Assembly (NCBI RefSeq): GCF_004785685.1
Contig: NZ_SRPF01000001.1
Location: 310,001-374,000, forward strand
DNA: 64,000 bases
From: Marinobacter confluentis
GTDB lineage: Bacteria > Pseudomonadota > Gammaproteobacteria > Pseudomonadales > Oleiphilaceae
Direction: 5' to 3'
The first letter of the stretch is position 1. The number at the start of each line of letters is the position of its first letter. A program made the position numbers and the translations under genes. Shown in pieces: positions 9,485 through 18,770 of this stretch. The notes beneath the pieces are model-generated. The model did no database searches. It saw only the letters and a program-made list of their open reading frames with translations, and was not told where the DNA came from.

Positions 9485-10496
9485 GGTCAGCCTCCTGGTT
9501 ATGACTGGAGGATTTTGCCAGAATCAGCGCCCGCCCCAGTTGCAGTATCAGCCAGATCAGCACGGCCAGGCCGGCAGGCCAGAAGAACAGTTCAGTCACC
9601 GGGCGGTAACGCTTGCCGTCCAGTTCAATGGGTTCCAGCTGGTTAATGCTTTCATAGATCAGTTCCAGCTCGGGCAGGCTGCGTGCCCGGAAGTACTGCC
9701 CGCCGGTCTGCTGGGCCATGCGGGTCAGTAGGCCTTCGTCCAGGTCCCGGGATGGATTTACACGCCGTGAGCCTAACAGCCCCCGTTGGACCATGGATTC
9801 CGCGCCGATACCGATGGTGTAGATTCGCACTCCGGCGGCCTTGGCGATTTCCGAGGCCTTGTCAGGCGGTATTTCACCGGCGGTATTGGCGCCGTCGGTC
9901 AGCAGGATCACCACGCGCTGTTCCTGGGGCCGGTTGCGAAGCCGTTTGACTGCCAGGCCAATGGCATCGCCTATGGCAGTTGCCCGGCCCGCCATGCCAA
10001 TGCCGGCTTCATCCAGCAGGGTTCGCACGGTGCCCAGGTCAAAGGTCAGAGGCGCCTGAATGTAGGGTTCGGTGCCAAACAGAAGCAAACCCAGGCGGTC
10101 GCCCTGTCGTCGTTCGATAAAGTCATGCAACACCCGTTTGACGGCCTGCAAACGGTTGATGCTGCGGCCCTGCATGACCATGTCCTGCTCGTCCATGCTG
10201 GGTGAAATGTCCACCGCGAGGAGCAGGTCACGGCCGGTCACCGGAAGCTGAACCTGGTCGCCCACATGTTGTGGCCGGGCAATTGCTGCCACAAGCAGCA
10301 CCCAGATCAACAGCAGCGCCAGTTTCTGCAACAGAGAGGCTCGCCCTCCGCTACGGCTGACCCCGGGCAGGTCTGACAGCCAGTGCCCGGTTGGTAATAC
10401 CGGCGCCTCCACGGAGGGCGCCCGGCGCTTGCGGATATTCAGCAGCAGCGGCAGGGCAATCAGCAACAGTAGCCAGGGGTAGGCAAAACTCAGCAT
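9477..10496 (-). CDS. batA: BatA von Willebrand factor A membrane protein
   Basis: 339-residue protein with an N-terminal helix (FAYPWLLLLIALPLLL), a second helix near 58-74, a VWA domain with MIDAS motif DISPS (residues 96-100) and LLTDGANTAGEIP, and a C-terminal helix (LFFWPAGLAVLIWLILQL). These proteins are thought to act with a MoxR AAA+ ATPase in envelope or metalloprotein assembly; no substrate is proven. The start is placed at the ATG at 10496, which begins the typical N-terminal helix and overlaps the upstream stop; an in-frame start 75 bases upstream would prefix a polar stretch lying inside the previous gene. Confidence 0.93.
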   Translation of the reverse strand: MLSFAYPWLLLLIALPLLLNIRKRRAPSVEAPVLPTGHWLSDLPGVSRSGGRASLLQKLALLLIWVLLVAAIARPQHVGDQVQLPVTGRDLLLAVDISPSMDEQDMVMQGRSINRLQAVKRVLHDFIERRQGDRLGLLLFGTEPYIQAPLTFDLGTVRTLLDEAGIGMAGRATAIGDAIGLAVKRLRNRPQEQRVVILLTDGANTAGEIPPDKASEIAKAAGVRIYTIGIGAESMVQRGLLGSRRVNPSRDLDEGLLTRMAQQTGGQYFRARSLPELELIYESINQLEPIELDGKRYRPVTELFFWPAGLAVLIWLILQLGRALILAKSSSHNQEADRG

Positions 10497-10960
10497 CTCT
10501 GCCCTCGCAGCCAGAGCCTTGCGAATCGCAGGGCATCGTCGGTAGAACAGGTCGGCGTAGGCTGATAGCAACTGTCCACCATTGCCATAACCACCGGCCC
10601 GGACGCCACCCGTTCATTCGGGCTGGTTTCCAGCAGAAAATCGACCCAGGCCTGGCCGGTCAGGGATTCCGGTTGACGCTGGGGGTAACGGGCAATGGCC
10701 GATTGTTTCAGCAGCGCGTTCAGGTCACTGAACCACTGGCTGGTCACGGCCGCCCGGTTGGCCAGACGATCCAGATCACGGCTGGCCACCCGATGCCAGG
10801 CATTGCGTTGCCTGCGCCGACGGACTGCGACAGCGATGATCACCGCCAGGGCAATGACCGCAATCAGCAATACCCACCAACCAGGCGCGGGCGGCCAGAA
10901 ACCGCCCGGCGCCGGGATGTGAATGTCTCTGAGCTGGCTCAGTGGGTCCTGTTCCATCAT
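10490..10960 (-). CDS. DUF4381 membrane protein of the Bat operon
   Basis: 156-residue protein beginning MMEQDPLSQLRDIHIP, with the PGWWVLLIAVIALAVIIAVAV membrane helix at about 25-46 followed by a basic, helical cytosolic domain (RRRRQRNAWHRVASRDLDRL). The motif order LRDIHxPxPxxxWPPAPGWW is characteristic of DUF4381 proteins found between DUF58 and VWA genes in moxR-bat operons. Function is unknown; position suggests a subunit or adaptor of the BatA/B membrane complex. Its stop overlaps the batA start. Confidence 0.88.
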   Translation of the reverse strand: MMEQDPLSQLRDIHIPAPGGFWPPAPGWWVLLIAVIALAVIIAVAVRRRRQRNAWHRVASRDLDRLANRAAVTSQWFSDLNALLKQSAIARYPQRQPESLTGQAWVDFLLETSPNERVASGPVVMAMVDSCYQPTPTCSTDDALRFARLWLRGQRC

Positions 10961-10978
10961 CGTTCCGAAATTAGGTGG

Positions 10979-11926
10979 TTAGCCAATATGCCCCCGGGGG
11001 CCGAGCAGGGCCTGAAGGGCAATAGCGGGCTCGTCACCGGTCATGACTGTTGCCGGCTGGACGCCGGCCGTTCGAAAACACTCGTCCAGCATGGCCTGAT
11101 GTGCGGTAACTTTTTCAGCATAGGCGCGCTGAAATCGTGGGTTGCTGCCGTCGAACCAGACCGGGCCGTCTTCGCCGGCGATGGCAAATCGCCCGGTGTC
11201 CGGCAACTGGCGCTCCAGCGGATCCACAATTTGCAGGGCGCTGACGGTATTGTGCCTGGCCAGGGAACCCAGCAGTCGCGAAGTGTCGCCAGTAATGTGC
11301 ATGAAGTCGCTGATCACAAAAATCCGGCTGCCGGTGTGGGCCACGCGCCTGGCTTCACTCAAGGCCGTATCAAGGTCCGCACCGGGGGTCGCGGTTGGCG
11401 ACTCGGTACCCGGGCCCTGAATTCTTTGCTGACTGGCCAGGGTGTCCAGCAACTGCAGCACCGATTTCTTGCGCCGGGCCGGGCGCTGGACTGTCAGCTT
11501 ATGGCCATCGAAGACAAGGCCACCAACCTGGTCACCGGACCAGAGAGCCAGCCAGGCAAGAATGGCGGCTACCTGCGCGCAACGAACCTGCTTATAGGCG
11601 CCGGTACTGGCGAAAAACAGTGACGGCCCCAGATCGCACAGCAGCAATACCGGTCGTTCACGCTCTTCTTCATACAGTTTGGTGTGTGGCGATTGCCTGC
11701 GCGCAGTAACCCGCCAGTCGATACTGCGAATGTCATCGCCGGGCTGGTACTGGCGCACTTCAGCAAAGGCCATACCCCGGCCACGACGAGGTGATCGCTG
11801 CAATCCCGCCTGGCGCGACCGCACCTGCCTGGCTGACGGCAGTTTCAGTGCCCGGGCATCCGCCTGAAGGCGAATCAGTTGCGGCAGAGCAATGTGGGTT
11901 AAGGGTTCTGCGGGCGTCATGGTCAC
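10979..11926 (-). CDS. DUF58 family protein (VWA-like)
   Basis: 315-residue cytosolic protein with the DUF58 core motif GDDIRSIDWRVTAR near residues 66-79, preceded by RGRGMAFAEVRQYQPG. The later part resembles a divergent von Willebrand A fold (LLCDLGPSLFFAS; RIFVISDFMHITGDT). DUF58 proteins almost always follow moxR genes and are presumed to be partners of the MoxR ATPase. There are only five bases between the moxR stop and this start. No membrane segment is visible, unlike many longer DUF58 proteins. Confidence 0.92.
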   Translation of the reverse strand: MTMTPAEPLTHIALPQLIRLQADARALKLPSARQVRSRQAGLQRSPRRGRGMAFAEVRQYQPGDDIRSIDWRVTARRQSPHTKLYEEERERPVLLLCDLGPSLFFASTGAYKQVRCAQVAAILAWLALWSGDQVGGLVFDGHKLTVQRPARRKKSVLQLLDTLASQQRIQGPGTESPTATPGADLDTALSEARRVAHTGSRIFVISDFMHITGDTSRLLGSLARHNTVSALQIVDPLERQLPDTGRFAIAGEDGPVWFDGSNPRFQRAYAEKVTAHQAMLDECFRTAGVQPATVMTGDEPAIALQALLGPRGHIG

Positions 11927-11931
11927 CGCCG

Positions 11932-12894
11932 TCAGGCTGCTACCGGCACGTGCGCGATCAGGCGTTTGATAATGGCATCGGCGGTCATGCCCTCGGCCTC
12001 TGCTTCAAAGGTCAGCAGAATCCTGTGGCGCAGTACATCGAAGGCCACGGTTCTGACGTCATCCGGACTGACGTAATCGCGACCGTCCAGCCAGGCATGG
12101 GCCCGGGCACAGCGGTCAAGGGCGATGGTGCCACGGGGGCTGGCGCCAAAGGCGGTCCAGCGAGCCAGTTCCGGGGCAACCGCTGCCGGTGACCGGGTTG
12201 CCAGCACCAATGCCAGCAGATACTGTTCGACGGTTTCGGACATGTAGATATCCGCAACTTCGTTTCGCGCCTGGAAAACCTGATCGGCGGTGACCCGGGT
12301 CTCGGCGGCAACCTGACCGCGGCGGAAGTCGTTCCGCGCCAGGTGCAGAATCGCTTTTTCCGCCTCTGCTGACGGGTAATCAATCACCACATGCATCAGG
12401 AAGCGGTCGAGCTGGGCCTCTGGCAGCGGGTAGGTGCCTTCCTGTTCAATCGGGTTCTGGGTGGCCATGACCATGAACAGTTGGTCCAGCGGGAATGTAC
12501 GCATGCCAACGCTGACCTGGCGTTCGCCCATGGCCTCCAGCAGCGCTGACTGAACTTTTGCCGGCGCCCGGTTGATCTCATCTGCCAGCACCAGATTGTG
12601 GAAAATAGGGCCCTGCTGGAATTCAAACTGGCCGGTCTCGGCACGATAGATTTCGCTGCCGGTGACGTCGGATGGCAGCAGGTCCGGGGTAAACTGGATC
12701 CGGTGGAAATCGCCTTCCAGGTGATCGGCCAGAGCCTTGATTGCGGTGGTTTTGGCGAGGCCGGGGGCGCCTTCGACCAACAGATGTCCGTCTGCCAGCA
12801 GGGCAATCAACAGGCGATCAACAAGCTTTTCCTGACCAATTATCCTTTTCGCTAACTGAGTTCTCAGGTCGCCGAACGTATCCTGTAATGCCAT
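11932..12894 (-). CDS. MoxR family AAA+ ATPase
   Basis: 320-residue AAA+ ATPase. Walker A is GAPGLAKTT (residues 42-50), Walker B contains DEINR (from about 105), and the sensor/arginine-finger region includes MATQNPIEQEGTYPLPEAQLDRF. MoxR ATPases act as chaperone-like partners of VWA proteins in maturation or stress responses. It is the first gene of the six-gene minus-strand operon and is divergent from the glutamate dehydrogenase gene, with about 140 bases between the start codons. Confidence 0.96.
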   Translation of the reverse strand: MALQDTFGDLRTQLAKRIIGQEKLVDRLLIALLADGHLLVEGAPGLAKTTAIKALADHLEGDFHRIQFTPDLLPSDVTGSEIYRAETGQFEFQQGPIFHNLVLADEINRAPAKVQSALLEAMGERQVSVGMRTFPLDQLFMVMATQNPIEQEGTYPLPEAQLDRFLMHVVIDYPSAEAEKAILHLARNDFRRGQVAAETRVTADQVFQARNEVADIYMSETVEQYLLALVLATRSPAAVAPELARWTAFGASPRGTIALDRCARAHAWLDGRDYVSPDDVRTVAFDVLRHRILLTFEAEAEGMTADAIIKRLIAHVPVAA

Positions 12895-13036
12895 GGGTGT
12901 CGTTCACTCCAGTCAGAGACGATTTAGGTAAGTAGATGCCGCAGTTTTCGCATCTGGCCAGCAAAAATCAAGGGTTTGACTATCCTTATGTAACAGCTCA
13001 ACGGTTACGTTTATTTCACACTTTTAGAGGTTGACT
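12895..13036. promoter_or_regulatory. Divergent intergenic region moxR / NAD-GDH
   Basis: This 142-base gap must hold promoters for both directions. On the plus strand there is TTGACT at 12976-12981 but no good -10 at standard spacing. An inverted repeat GTAAC-N9-GTTAC lies at 12990-13008. The ribosome binding site AGAGG (13026-13030) serves the downstream ATG. No convincing promoter for moxR could be assigned by eye. Confidence 0.45.
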
Positions 13037-16000
13037 ATGAATGCGCTGACAATCGCCAGCAAGGAACAGTTTTTCGAGCAGCTGGCTGATGCTTTCGCAG
13101 AGAAGATCGCGAAAGCAGAAGCGAAAAAAATTACGGACTTCGCAAAGCAGCATTTCGCCCACATCCCCCTTCAAGAGCTGGCCCACCGACGATTTTCAGA
13201 TACCTACGGCGGTATTCTCTCTGCCTGGCAATTCCTGCAGAAGCGGGAACAGTATGAGTCGCCCGTGTCGGTTTTCAATCCGGACCTTGAGAGTGACGGA
13301 TGGCAGTCAACCCACACCGTCATCTTTATCCTTCACCCGAATATGCCATTCCTGATTGATTCCCTGCGAATTGCCATCAACCAGCGGGAAATTGGTACCC
13401 ACTCCATCCAGCACTCGGTTCTGCAGGTTGAGCGCAACGCCGACGGCAAGCTGAAGAACCTGCACCCGCCCAAGAAAAAAGCCGCGGATACCAGTTATGA
13501 AGCTTTCATCGTGCTGGAAATCGACCGCCACAGCAGTCCGGATGATCTGCGTGAACTGGAAGAGGTGTTCCAGAACATACTGCATGAAGTTCGTATCGCT
13601 GTGAACGATTTCCCGATTGTGACGGAAAAAGTCCATCAGATCCGTAAAGAGCTGGACAGCACTGCCGCGCGCATTGACGACGATGACAAACAGGAAGCCA
13701 AGGCGTTTCTGGACTGGTTGGTGAAAGATCATTTCACCTTCCTGGGTTACGACGAGTACGACTTTGTCAGAGACAAGAAGGGCATGGTGGTGCGCCGGGT
13801 CGAGAATTCAGAGCTGGGGATACTTAGGGTCAATAACGAACGGCCGGATATGGTCCGGCTGAACGAGCTGCCCCAGCGTACCCGTCATGAAATGACCCGC
13901 ACCGACGACATCTTTATTTTTGCCAAGTCTGCCCAGCGGTCCCGGGTGCACCGCCCGGCCTACCCGGACTACATCGCGGTCAAGAAATTCGATGACAAGG
14001 GCGAAGTTGTTGGTGAGCGCCGGTTCCTCGGCCTTTACACCTCCCGCGTCTATAACGAACGCCCTGACGAGATTCCATTGCTCAGGAAGAAGTTCCAGAC
14101 CGTGATGCGTCGCTCTGGCTTTATGCGCGACGATTACGCTGGCAAGGAACTGGATCAGATTCTGACCGTCTACCCGCGGGACGAGCTGTTTGAAATCGAG
14201 CCGTCGGACCTGCTTTCGGTCGCCAAGAACATCCTGTACATCCAGGAGCGTCGCCGCATTGAACTGTTTATGCGCGAGGACGTTTACGGCCAGTTTGTTA
14301 CCTGCCTGGCCTTCTTCCCCCGGGATATCTACAACACCGAGTTGCGCCTGAAAGTCGAGCAGGTGCTGCTGGACCGGCTGGGCGCGGAAGACATCGAGTT
14401 TGTCACCCACTTTTCCGAGTCGGTGCTGGCACGGGTTCAGTTCACCATCCGGGTGCCCCAGGTTGAAAACCGCGAACTGCCGATTCAGGAAATCCGCGAG
14501 CAGGTGATTGCGCTGGCCCAGTCCTGGCGAGACGGCCTGCTGGAATCCCTGAATGAGTCCTATGGCGAGGAGCAGGGCAATGAAATGTACCGGTTGTATG
14601 CGTCGGCCTTTCCGGCCAGCTACAAGGATATGTTTTCGCCCCGTCGTGCTGCCATTGATCTTGAGCACATAGCCCAGTCGGCGAAAGGCAAAAAGCTCAC
14701 CATGAGCTTTTACCGGGCCCTGGAAGAAGACGAAAACACGCTGCACTTCAAGCTGTTCTTCCCGGATGAAACCCTGCCCCTGTCCGACGTGATGCCAATT
14801 TTCGACAACCTGGGGTTCCGGGTGATCGGCGAGCATCCTTTTGAGGTGGTAGACCGCAGCGGTGCGGTTGTCTGGATCCACGATTTCACCCTGCAGACCA
14901 CCGGCGGAACCGTCGTGGATATCCATCGCATTCGCCCGATTTTCGAAGATCTGTTCAGCAGGGTCTGGTACGGCGATGCGGAAAACGACGCCTTTAACCG
15001 GTTGCTGCTGTCGTCCTATATGAGCTGGCGTGAGATCGCCCTGTTGCGGACCTTTGCCCGTTACATGCGCCAGATTCGCGTATCCAACAGCCAGACCTTC
15101 ATTTCCAACACCCTTGTTAATCACGTGGATCTGGCACGACTGCTGCTGGAGTTCTTCGAGGTGCGTTTCAACCCCGCGCGCTATCAGAGCCCCGGCAAGA
15201 GCCGCGCGGCCCAGCAGAAGCTGGAAATTGAATTCAATGCTGGCCTGGACAACGTAGAGAATCTGAGTGAAGACCGGGTGTTGCGGCTGTACATTGAGCT
15301 GATGCAGGCAACCCTGCGGACCAACTACTACCAGCCGGACGCCGAGGGTAATACCAAGCCCTACATCAGTGTGAAATTCGATCCTCACATGATTCCGGAT
15401 GTGCCACTGCCGCTGCCGATGTTTGAAATCTTTGTCTACTCGCCAAGGGTCGAGGGCGTTCACCTGCGGGGTGGCAAAGTGGCCCGGGGTGGCCTGCGCT
15501 GGTCAGACCGGTTCGAGGATTACCGCACTGAAATTCTGGGACTGGTGAAAGCCCAGCAGGTGAAGAACGCGGTGATTGTTCCCGTGGGCGCCAAAGGCGG
15601 CTTTGTTGCCAAACGTCTGCCTGACATGTCGGACCGCGAAGCTTTTCAGGCTGAAGGCATTGCGGCCTATAAAACCTTTATCCGCGGCCTGCTGGACATC
15701 ACTGACAACCTGGTGGATGCGGGAATCAAGCCGCCGGAATCGGTTATACGCCACGATGAAGACGATCACTACCTGGTGGTGGCGGCCGACAAAGGCACGG
15801 CCACTTTTTCGGATATTGCCAACGGTCTGGCGGCGGAATACGGCTTCTGGATGGGGGATGCCTTTGCCTCTGGTGGCAGTAATGGTTACGACCACAAGAA
15901 AATGGGCATCACCGCCCGCGGCGCCTGGGTATCGGTAGAGCGGCACTTCCGCGAGCTGGGTATTAACCCGGCGCTGGACGAATTTACCGCCATTGGGATC

Positions 16001-17923
16001 GGCGATATGGCCGGTGATGTGTTCGGTAACGGTCTGCTGTCGTCGGAAAAGACCAAACTGGTGGCCGCTTTCAACCATATGCATATCTTTGTTGACCCGT
16101 CGCCTGACCCCGAGGCGAGCTATAAAGAACGCAAGCGGTTGTTCGAACTGCCCCGGTCATCCTGGACCGATTATGACGCAAAGCTGATCTCTCAGGGCGG
16201 TGGTGTGTTTAACCGCAGCGCCAAATCGATACCGGTCAGCCCGGAAATGAAAAAGCTGCTGGGTATCAAGTCCGACCGGGTGCCGCCAAACATGCTGATC
16301 ACCCATATTCTGAAATCCCAGGTGGATCTGCTGTGGTTTGGTGGCATCGGCACCTATGTCAAAGGCAAGCACGAATCCCACGCTGATGTGGGTGACAAGG
16401 CCAACGATGCCCTGCGTGTGGATGGCTCTGAACTGCGCTGCAAGATAGTCGGTGAGGGCGGCAACCTGGGGATGACCCAGAATGGCCGGATTGAATTTGC
16501 CCTGCGCGGCGGCCGGCTGAACACCGACTTCATCGATAACTCCGGCGGTGTTGATTGCTCGGACCACGAAGTGAACATGAAGATACTGCTGAATCACGCG
16601 GTCGCCATGGGGGATCTGACCGACAAGCAGCGCAACCAGATGCTGGAAGAGATGACCGATGACGTCGCCAGCCTGGTACTGAAAAACAATTATCGTCAGG
16701 CGCAGGCAATCAGCATTGCCAGTGTGGGGGCAGCGACCCGGCTGGAAGAATACCGCCGTTTGATGAACACTCTCGAGAGCGAGGGCAAGCTCAATCGCAG
16801 CCTGGAGTTTCTGCCGGAAGATGAAACCCTGGCGGAGCGAAAGCTCGACAAAAAAGGCCTGACCCGGCCGGAGCTGTCGGTGCTGATCTCCTATGTAAAG
16901 GGTGATCTCAAGCAAACCCTGATCAATAGCAGCCTGCCGGATGACCCGCTGCTGGCCAGCGAAATGTACAAGGTGTTTCCCCAGGACCTGACCCGGAAGT
17001 TCTCGAAAGAGCTGGGTGAGCATCAGCTTCGCCGGGAGATCATTGCAACCCAGATCGCCAACGATATGGTGAACCACATGGGGATCACCTTTGTGGAGCG
17101 TTTGAAGCAATCCACCGGCGCTGACGCTGCTACCGTGGCGCTGGCCTGGATCATTGCCCGGGATGTGTTCAGACTGGACACCTGGTGGGACAAGATCGAG
17201 TACCTGGATTACTTTATCCCCGCCAGCCTCCAGATCGAGTTGATGAACGACCTTATGCGGCTGATTCGCCGGGCTGTGCGCTGGCTGCTGCGCAATCGCA
17301 GGGCAGAGCTCAGTATTCAGAGCCACATGGAACGGTTTGCTGACAATGTCTGGATGATCACCTCCGATCTGCCAGAGTATCTGGGCGACCAGGCCCGGGA
17401 AGACTGGAGGCGCCGACACGATGAACTGGTCGCCGCCGGGCTTCCGGAAGATCTGGCATCGGTGGTGTCCGGTACAAACTATCTCTATTCCTCGCTCGGC
17501 ATTATCGAGGCGCACGAGGCAACCGGTATGCCACTCAAAACCGTGGCAAACCTCTATTACGATCTCGGCGACAAGCTTGAACTGAACTGGTTCGCCAACG
17601 CCATTGCCTCTCTGACGCCCGCGTCGCACTGGCAGGCTCTTGCCCGGGAGAGTTTCCGTGAGGACCTGGACTGGCAGCAGCGCGCGCTGACCACAGGGGT
17701 GCTGCGTATCGCTGGCAAACCCGATGAGGTGAACGTGTGTGTGGAAGGCTGGATGCAGCGCCACACCACGCTGATTCAGCGATGGAAAACCATGCTTGCT
17801 GAGTTGAAGGGCGTGCGCGAGCCCGAATACGCCATGTTCTCGGTGGCACTGCGGGAGCTGCTTGACCTGGCTCAGTCCACCATGCACACCCACCATGATG
17901 AAGTGATCGCAGAGGTTCAGTAA
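13037..17923 (+). CDS. gdhB: NAD-specific glutamate dehydrogenase, large (180 kDa) class
   Basis: 1628-residue L-GDH-class enzyme that oxidatively deaminates glutamate to 2-oxoglutarate with NAD. The N-terminal half holds the ACT-like regulatory and helical domains typical of this class (for example HTVIFILHPNMPFLIDSLRI). The catalytic core includes the substrate-lysine region GGLRWSDRFEDYRTEILGL and VPVGAKGGFV near residues 820-860, and the NAD domain contains GIGDMAGDVFGNG. The C-terminal helical domain is complete. The ATG at 13037 is preferred because AGAGG sits six bases upstream; an in-frame TTG at 13031 is possible. The gene is apparently monocistronic or cotranscribed with the next gene. 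Confidence 0.97.
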   Translation: MNALTIASKEQFFEQLADAFAEKIAKAEAKKITDFAKQHFAHIPLQELAHRRFSDTYGGILSAWQFLQKREQYESPVSVFNPDLESDGWQSTHTVIFILHPNMPFLIDSLRIAINQREIGTHSIQHSVLQVERNADGKLKNLHPPKKKAADTSYEAFIVLEIDRHSSPDDLRELEEVFQNILHEVRIAVNDFPIVTEKVHQIRKELDSTAARIDDDDKQEAKAFLDWLVKDHFTFLGYDEYDFVRDKKGMVVRRVENSELGILRVNNERPDMVRLNELPQRTRHEMTRTDDIFIFAKSAQRSRVHRPAYPDYIAVKKFDDKGEVVGERRFLGLYTSRVYNERPDEIPLLRKKFQTVMRRSGFMRDDYAGKELDQILTVYPRDELFEIEPSDLLSVAKNILYIQERRRIELFMREDVYGQFVTCLAFFPRDIYNTELRLKVEQVLLDRLGAEDIEFVTHFSESVLARVQFTIRVPQVENRELPIQEIREQVIALAQSWRDGLLESLNESYGEEQGNEMYRLYASAFPASYKDMFSPRRAAIDLEHIAQSAKGKKLTMSFYRALEEDENTLHFKLFFPDETLPLSDVMPIFDNLGFRVIGEHPFEVVDRSGAVVWIHDFTLQTTGGTVVDIHRIRPIFEDLFSRVWYGDAENDAFNRLLLSSYMSWREIALLRTFARYMRQIRVSNSQTFISNTLVNHVDLARLLLEFFEVRFNPARYQSPGKSRAAQQKLEIEFNAGLDNVENLSEDRVLRLYIELMQATLRTNYYQPDAEGNTKPYISVKFDPHMIPDVPLPLPMFEIFVYSPRVEGVHLRGGKVARGGLRWSDRFEDYRTEILGLVKAQQVKNAVIVPVGAKGGFVAKRLPDMSDREAFQAEGIAAYKTFIRGLLDITDNLVDAGIKPPESVIRHDEDDHYLVVAADKGTATFSDIANGLAAEYGFWMGDAFASGGSNGYDHKKMGITARGAWVSVERHFRELGINPALDEFTAIGIGDMAGDVFGNGLLSSEKTKLVAAFNHMHIFVDPSPDPEASYKERKRLFELPRSSWTDYDAKLISQGGGVFNRSAKSIPVSPEMKKLLGIKSDRVPPNMLITHILKSQVDLLWFGGIGTYVKGKHESHADVGDKANDALRVDGSELRCKIVGEGGNLGMTQNGRIEFALRGGRLNTDFIDNSGGVDCSDHEVNMKILLNHAVAMGDLTDKQRNQMLEEMTDDVASLVLKNNYRQAQAISIASVGAATRLEEYRRLMNTLESEGKLNRSLEFLPEDETLAERKLDKKGLTRPELSVLISYVKGDLKQTLINSSLPDDPLLASEMYKVFPQDLTRKFSKELGEHQLRREIIATQIANDMVNHMGITFVERLKQSTGADAATVALAWIIARDVFRLDTWWDKIEYLDYFIPASLQIELMNDLMRLIRRAVRWLLRNRRAELSIQSHMERFADNVWMITSDLPEYLGDQAREDWRRRHDELVAAGLPEDLASVVSGTNYLYSSLGIIEAHEATGMPLKTVANLYYDLGDKLELNWFANAIASLTPASHWQALARESFREDLDWQQRALTTGVLRIAGKPDEVNVCVEGWMQRHTTLIQRWKTMLAELKGVREPEYAMFSVALRELLDLAQSTMHTHHDEVIAEVQ

Positions 17924-17956
17924 CATGCGTGGGTGTCTGACCAAGAGGAACCTCAA

Positions 17957-18631
17957 ATGGGGCAACTGGATTCGTTACTGGAAAAAAACCGGGCCTGGGC
18001 CGAAGGTATCAAGCAGGACAAGCCTGACTTTTTTCAGAAGCTCTCAAACCAGCAGGCGCCGGAATATCTGTGGATAGGCTGTGCCGATAGCCGCGTGCCG
18101 GCCAACCAGATTGTTGATCTGATGCCCGGTGAGCTTTTTGTTCACCGTAACGTGGCCAACGTGGTCGTGCATACGGATTTCAACTGTCTTTCCGTTCTGC
18201 AGTTTGCGGTTGACGTGCTGAAAGTGAAGCACGTTCTGGTTGTGGGTCACTACGGCTGCGGCGGTGTAAAAGCCGCTCTTCACAACGAGGGCTTCGGGCT
18301 GATTGCCAACTGGTTGCGCCACGTTCAGGACGTGAGGGACAAATACCAGCAGGTGCTGAACGGTATTGAAGGGGAGCAGGACCGGGTTGACCGCCTGTGC
18401 GAACTGAACGTGGTTGAACAGGTTACCCACGTTTGCCAGACCAACATCGTTCAGGAAGCCTGGGCGCGAGGCCAGCCGCTGACCGTTCACGGTTTTGTCT
18501 ATGATCTGAGAGACGGCCTGTTGCGGGATATGGGGCTTCACATCAGCTCCGACAGTGACAAGGAATGCATCAAACAGAACAGCGTGGAAGAACTGGTATT
18601 GCGGCCAGTCCGGGCAGGGCGTCAAAAATAG
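17957..18631 (+). CDS. can: Beta-class carbonic anhydrase
   Basis: 224-residue zinc enzyme interconverting CO2 and bicarbonate. The zinc ligands are visible as C42 and D44 (CADSRVP) and H98 and C101 (VGHYGCGGV), at the same numbering as I recall for Escherichia coli Can. The Asp-Arg dyad is D44/R46. The ATG at 17957 is preferred over an in-frame GTG at 17933 because AGAGGAA (17944-17950) is well spaced for it and MGQLDSLLEKNR is the usual N-terminus. It lies 33 bases after the glutamate dehydrogenase stop, so the two may share a transcript. Confidence 0.97.
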   Translation: MGQLDSLLEKNRAWAEGIKQDKPDFFQKLSNQQAPEYLWIGCADSRVPANQIVDLMPGELFVHRNVANVVVHTDFNCLSVLQFAVDVLKVKHVLVVGHYGCGGVKAALHNEGFGLIANWLRHVQDVRDKYQQVLNGIEGEQDRVDRLCELNVVEQVTHVCQTNIVQEAWARGQPLTVHGFVYDLRDGLLRDMGLHISSDSDKECIKQNSVEELVLRPVRAGRQK

Positions 18632-18770
18632 CGACATGTTTAGTGTCAAATTGTGTCAAAAATTCGTGACCTGGGTCACTTGTTGACCCCCGGCGTCATC
18701 ACAGTTATCGGTTCCACCAGTTGTTACACTCAAAGCGTGGTTGAGAGTGTATTAACCGAGGAGTGGAACC
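18632..18770 (+). promoter_or_regulatory. Motif-rich upstream region of the small protein gene
   Basis: The region holds a ten-base-phased direct repeat GTGTCAAA at 18643-18650 and 18653-18660. A palindrome GTGACC-TG-GGTCAC lies at 18666-18679, and an overlapping inverted repeat GGGTCA-N5-TGACCC at 18673-18689. The latter covers a possible -35 TTGACC at 18683-18688, with a weak TTATCG sixteen bases on. A further imperfect stem ACACTC/GAGTGT lies at 18726-18731 and 18745-18750. The combination looks like an operator-controlled promoter; the regulator is unknown. Confidence 0.4.

Noticed and set aside
10391-11623. Plus-strand open frame of 410 codons across batA, DUF4381 and DUF58 genes
   Set aside because: It crosses three well-supported minus-strand genes and has no recognisable domain.
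5946-12894. Bat/MoxR operon as a new defence or secretion system
   Set aside because: The gene set (moxR, DUF58, DUF4381, VWA, TPR, BatD) is a known widespread operon; only its fusion and low-complexity tail are notable.
13808-15463. Minus-strand open frame of 551 codons in the same gene
   Set aside because: Same reason: strong conserved protein on the plus strand explains the sequence.
16157-17965. Long minus-strand open frame (602 codons) opposite glutamate dehydrogenase
   Set aside because: Antisense shadow; composition is His/Gln/Pro-rich as expected for reversed codons of the real gene.
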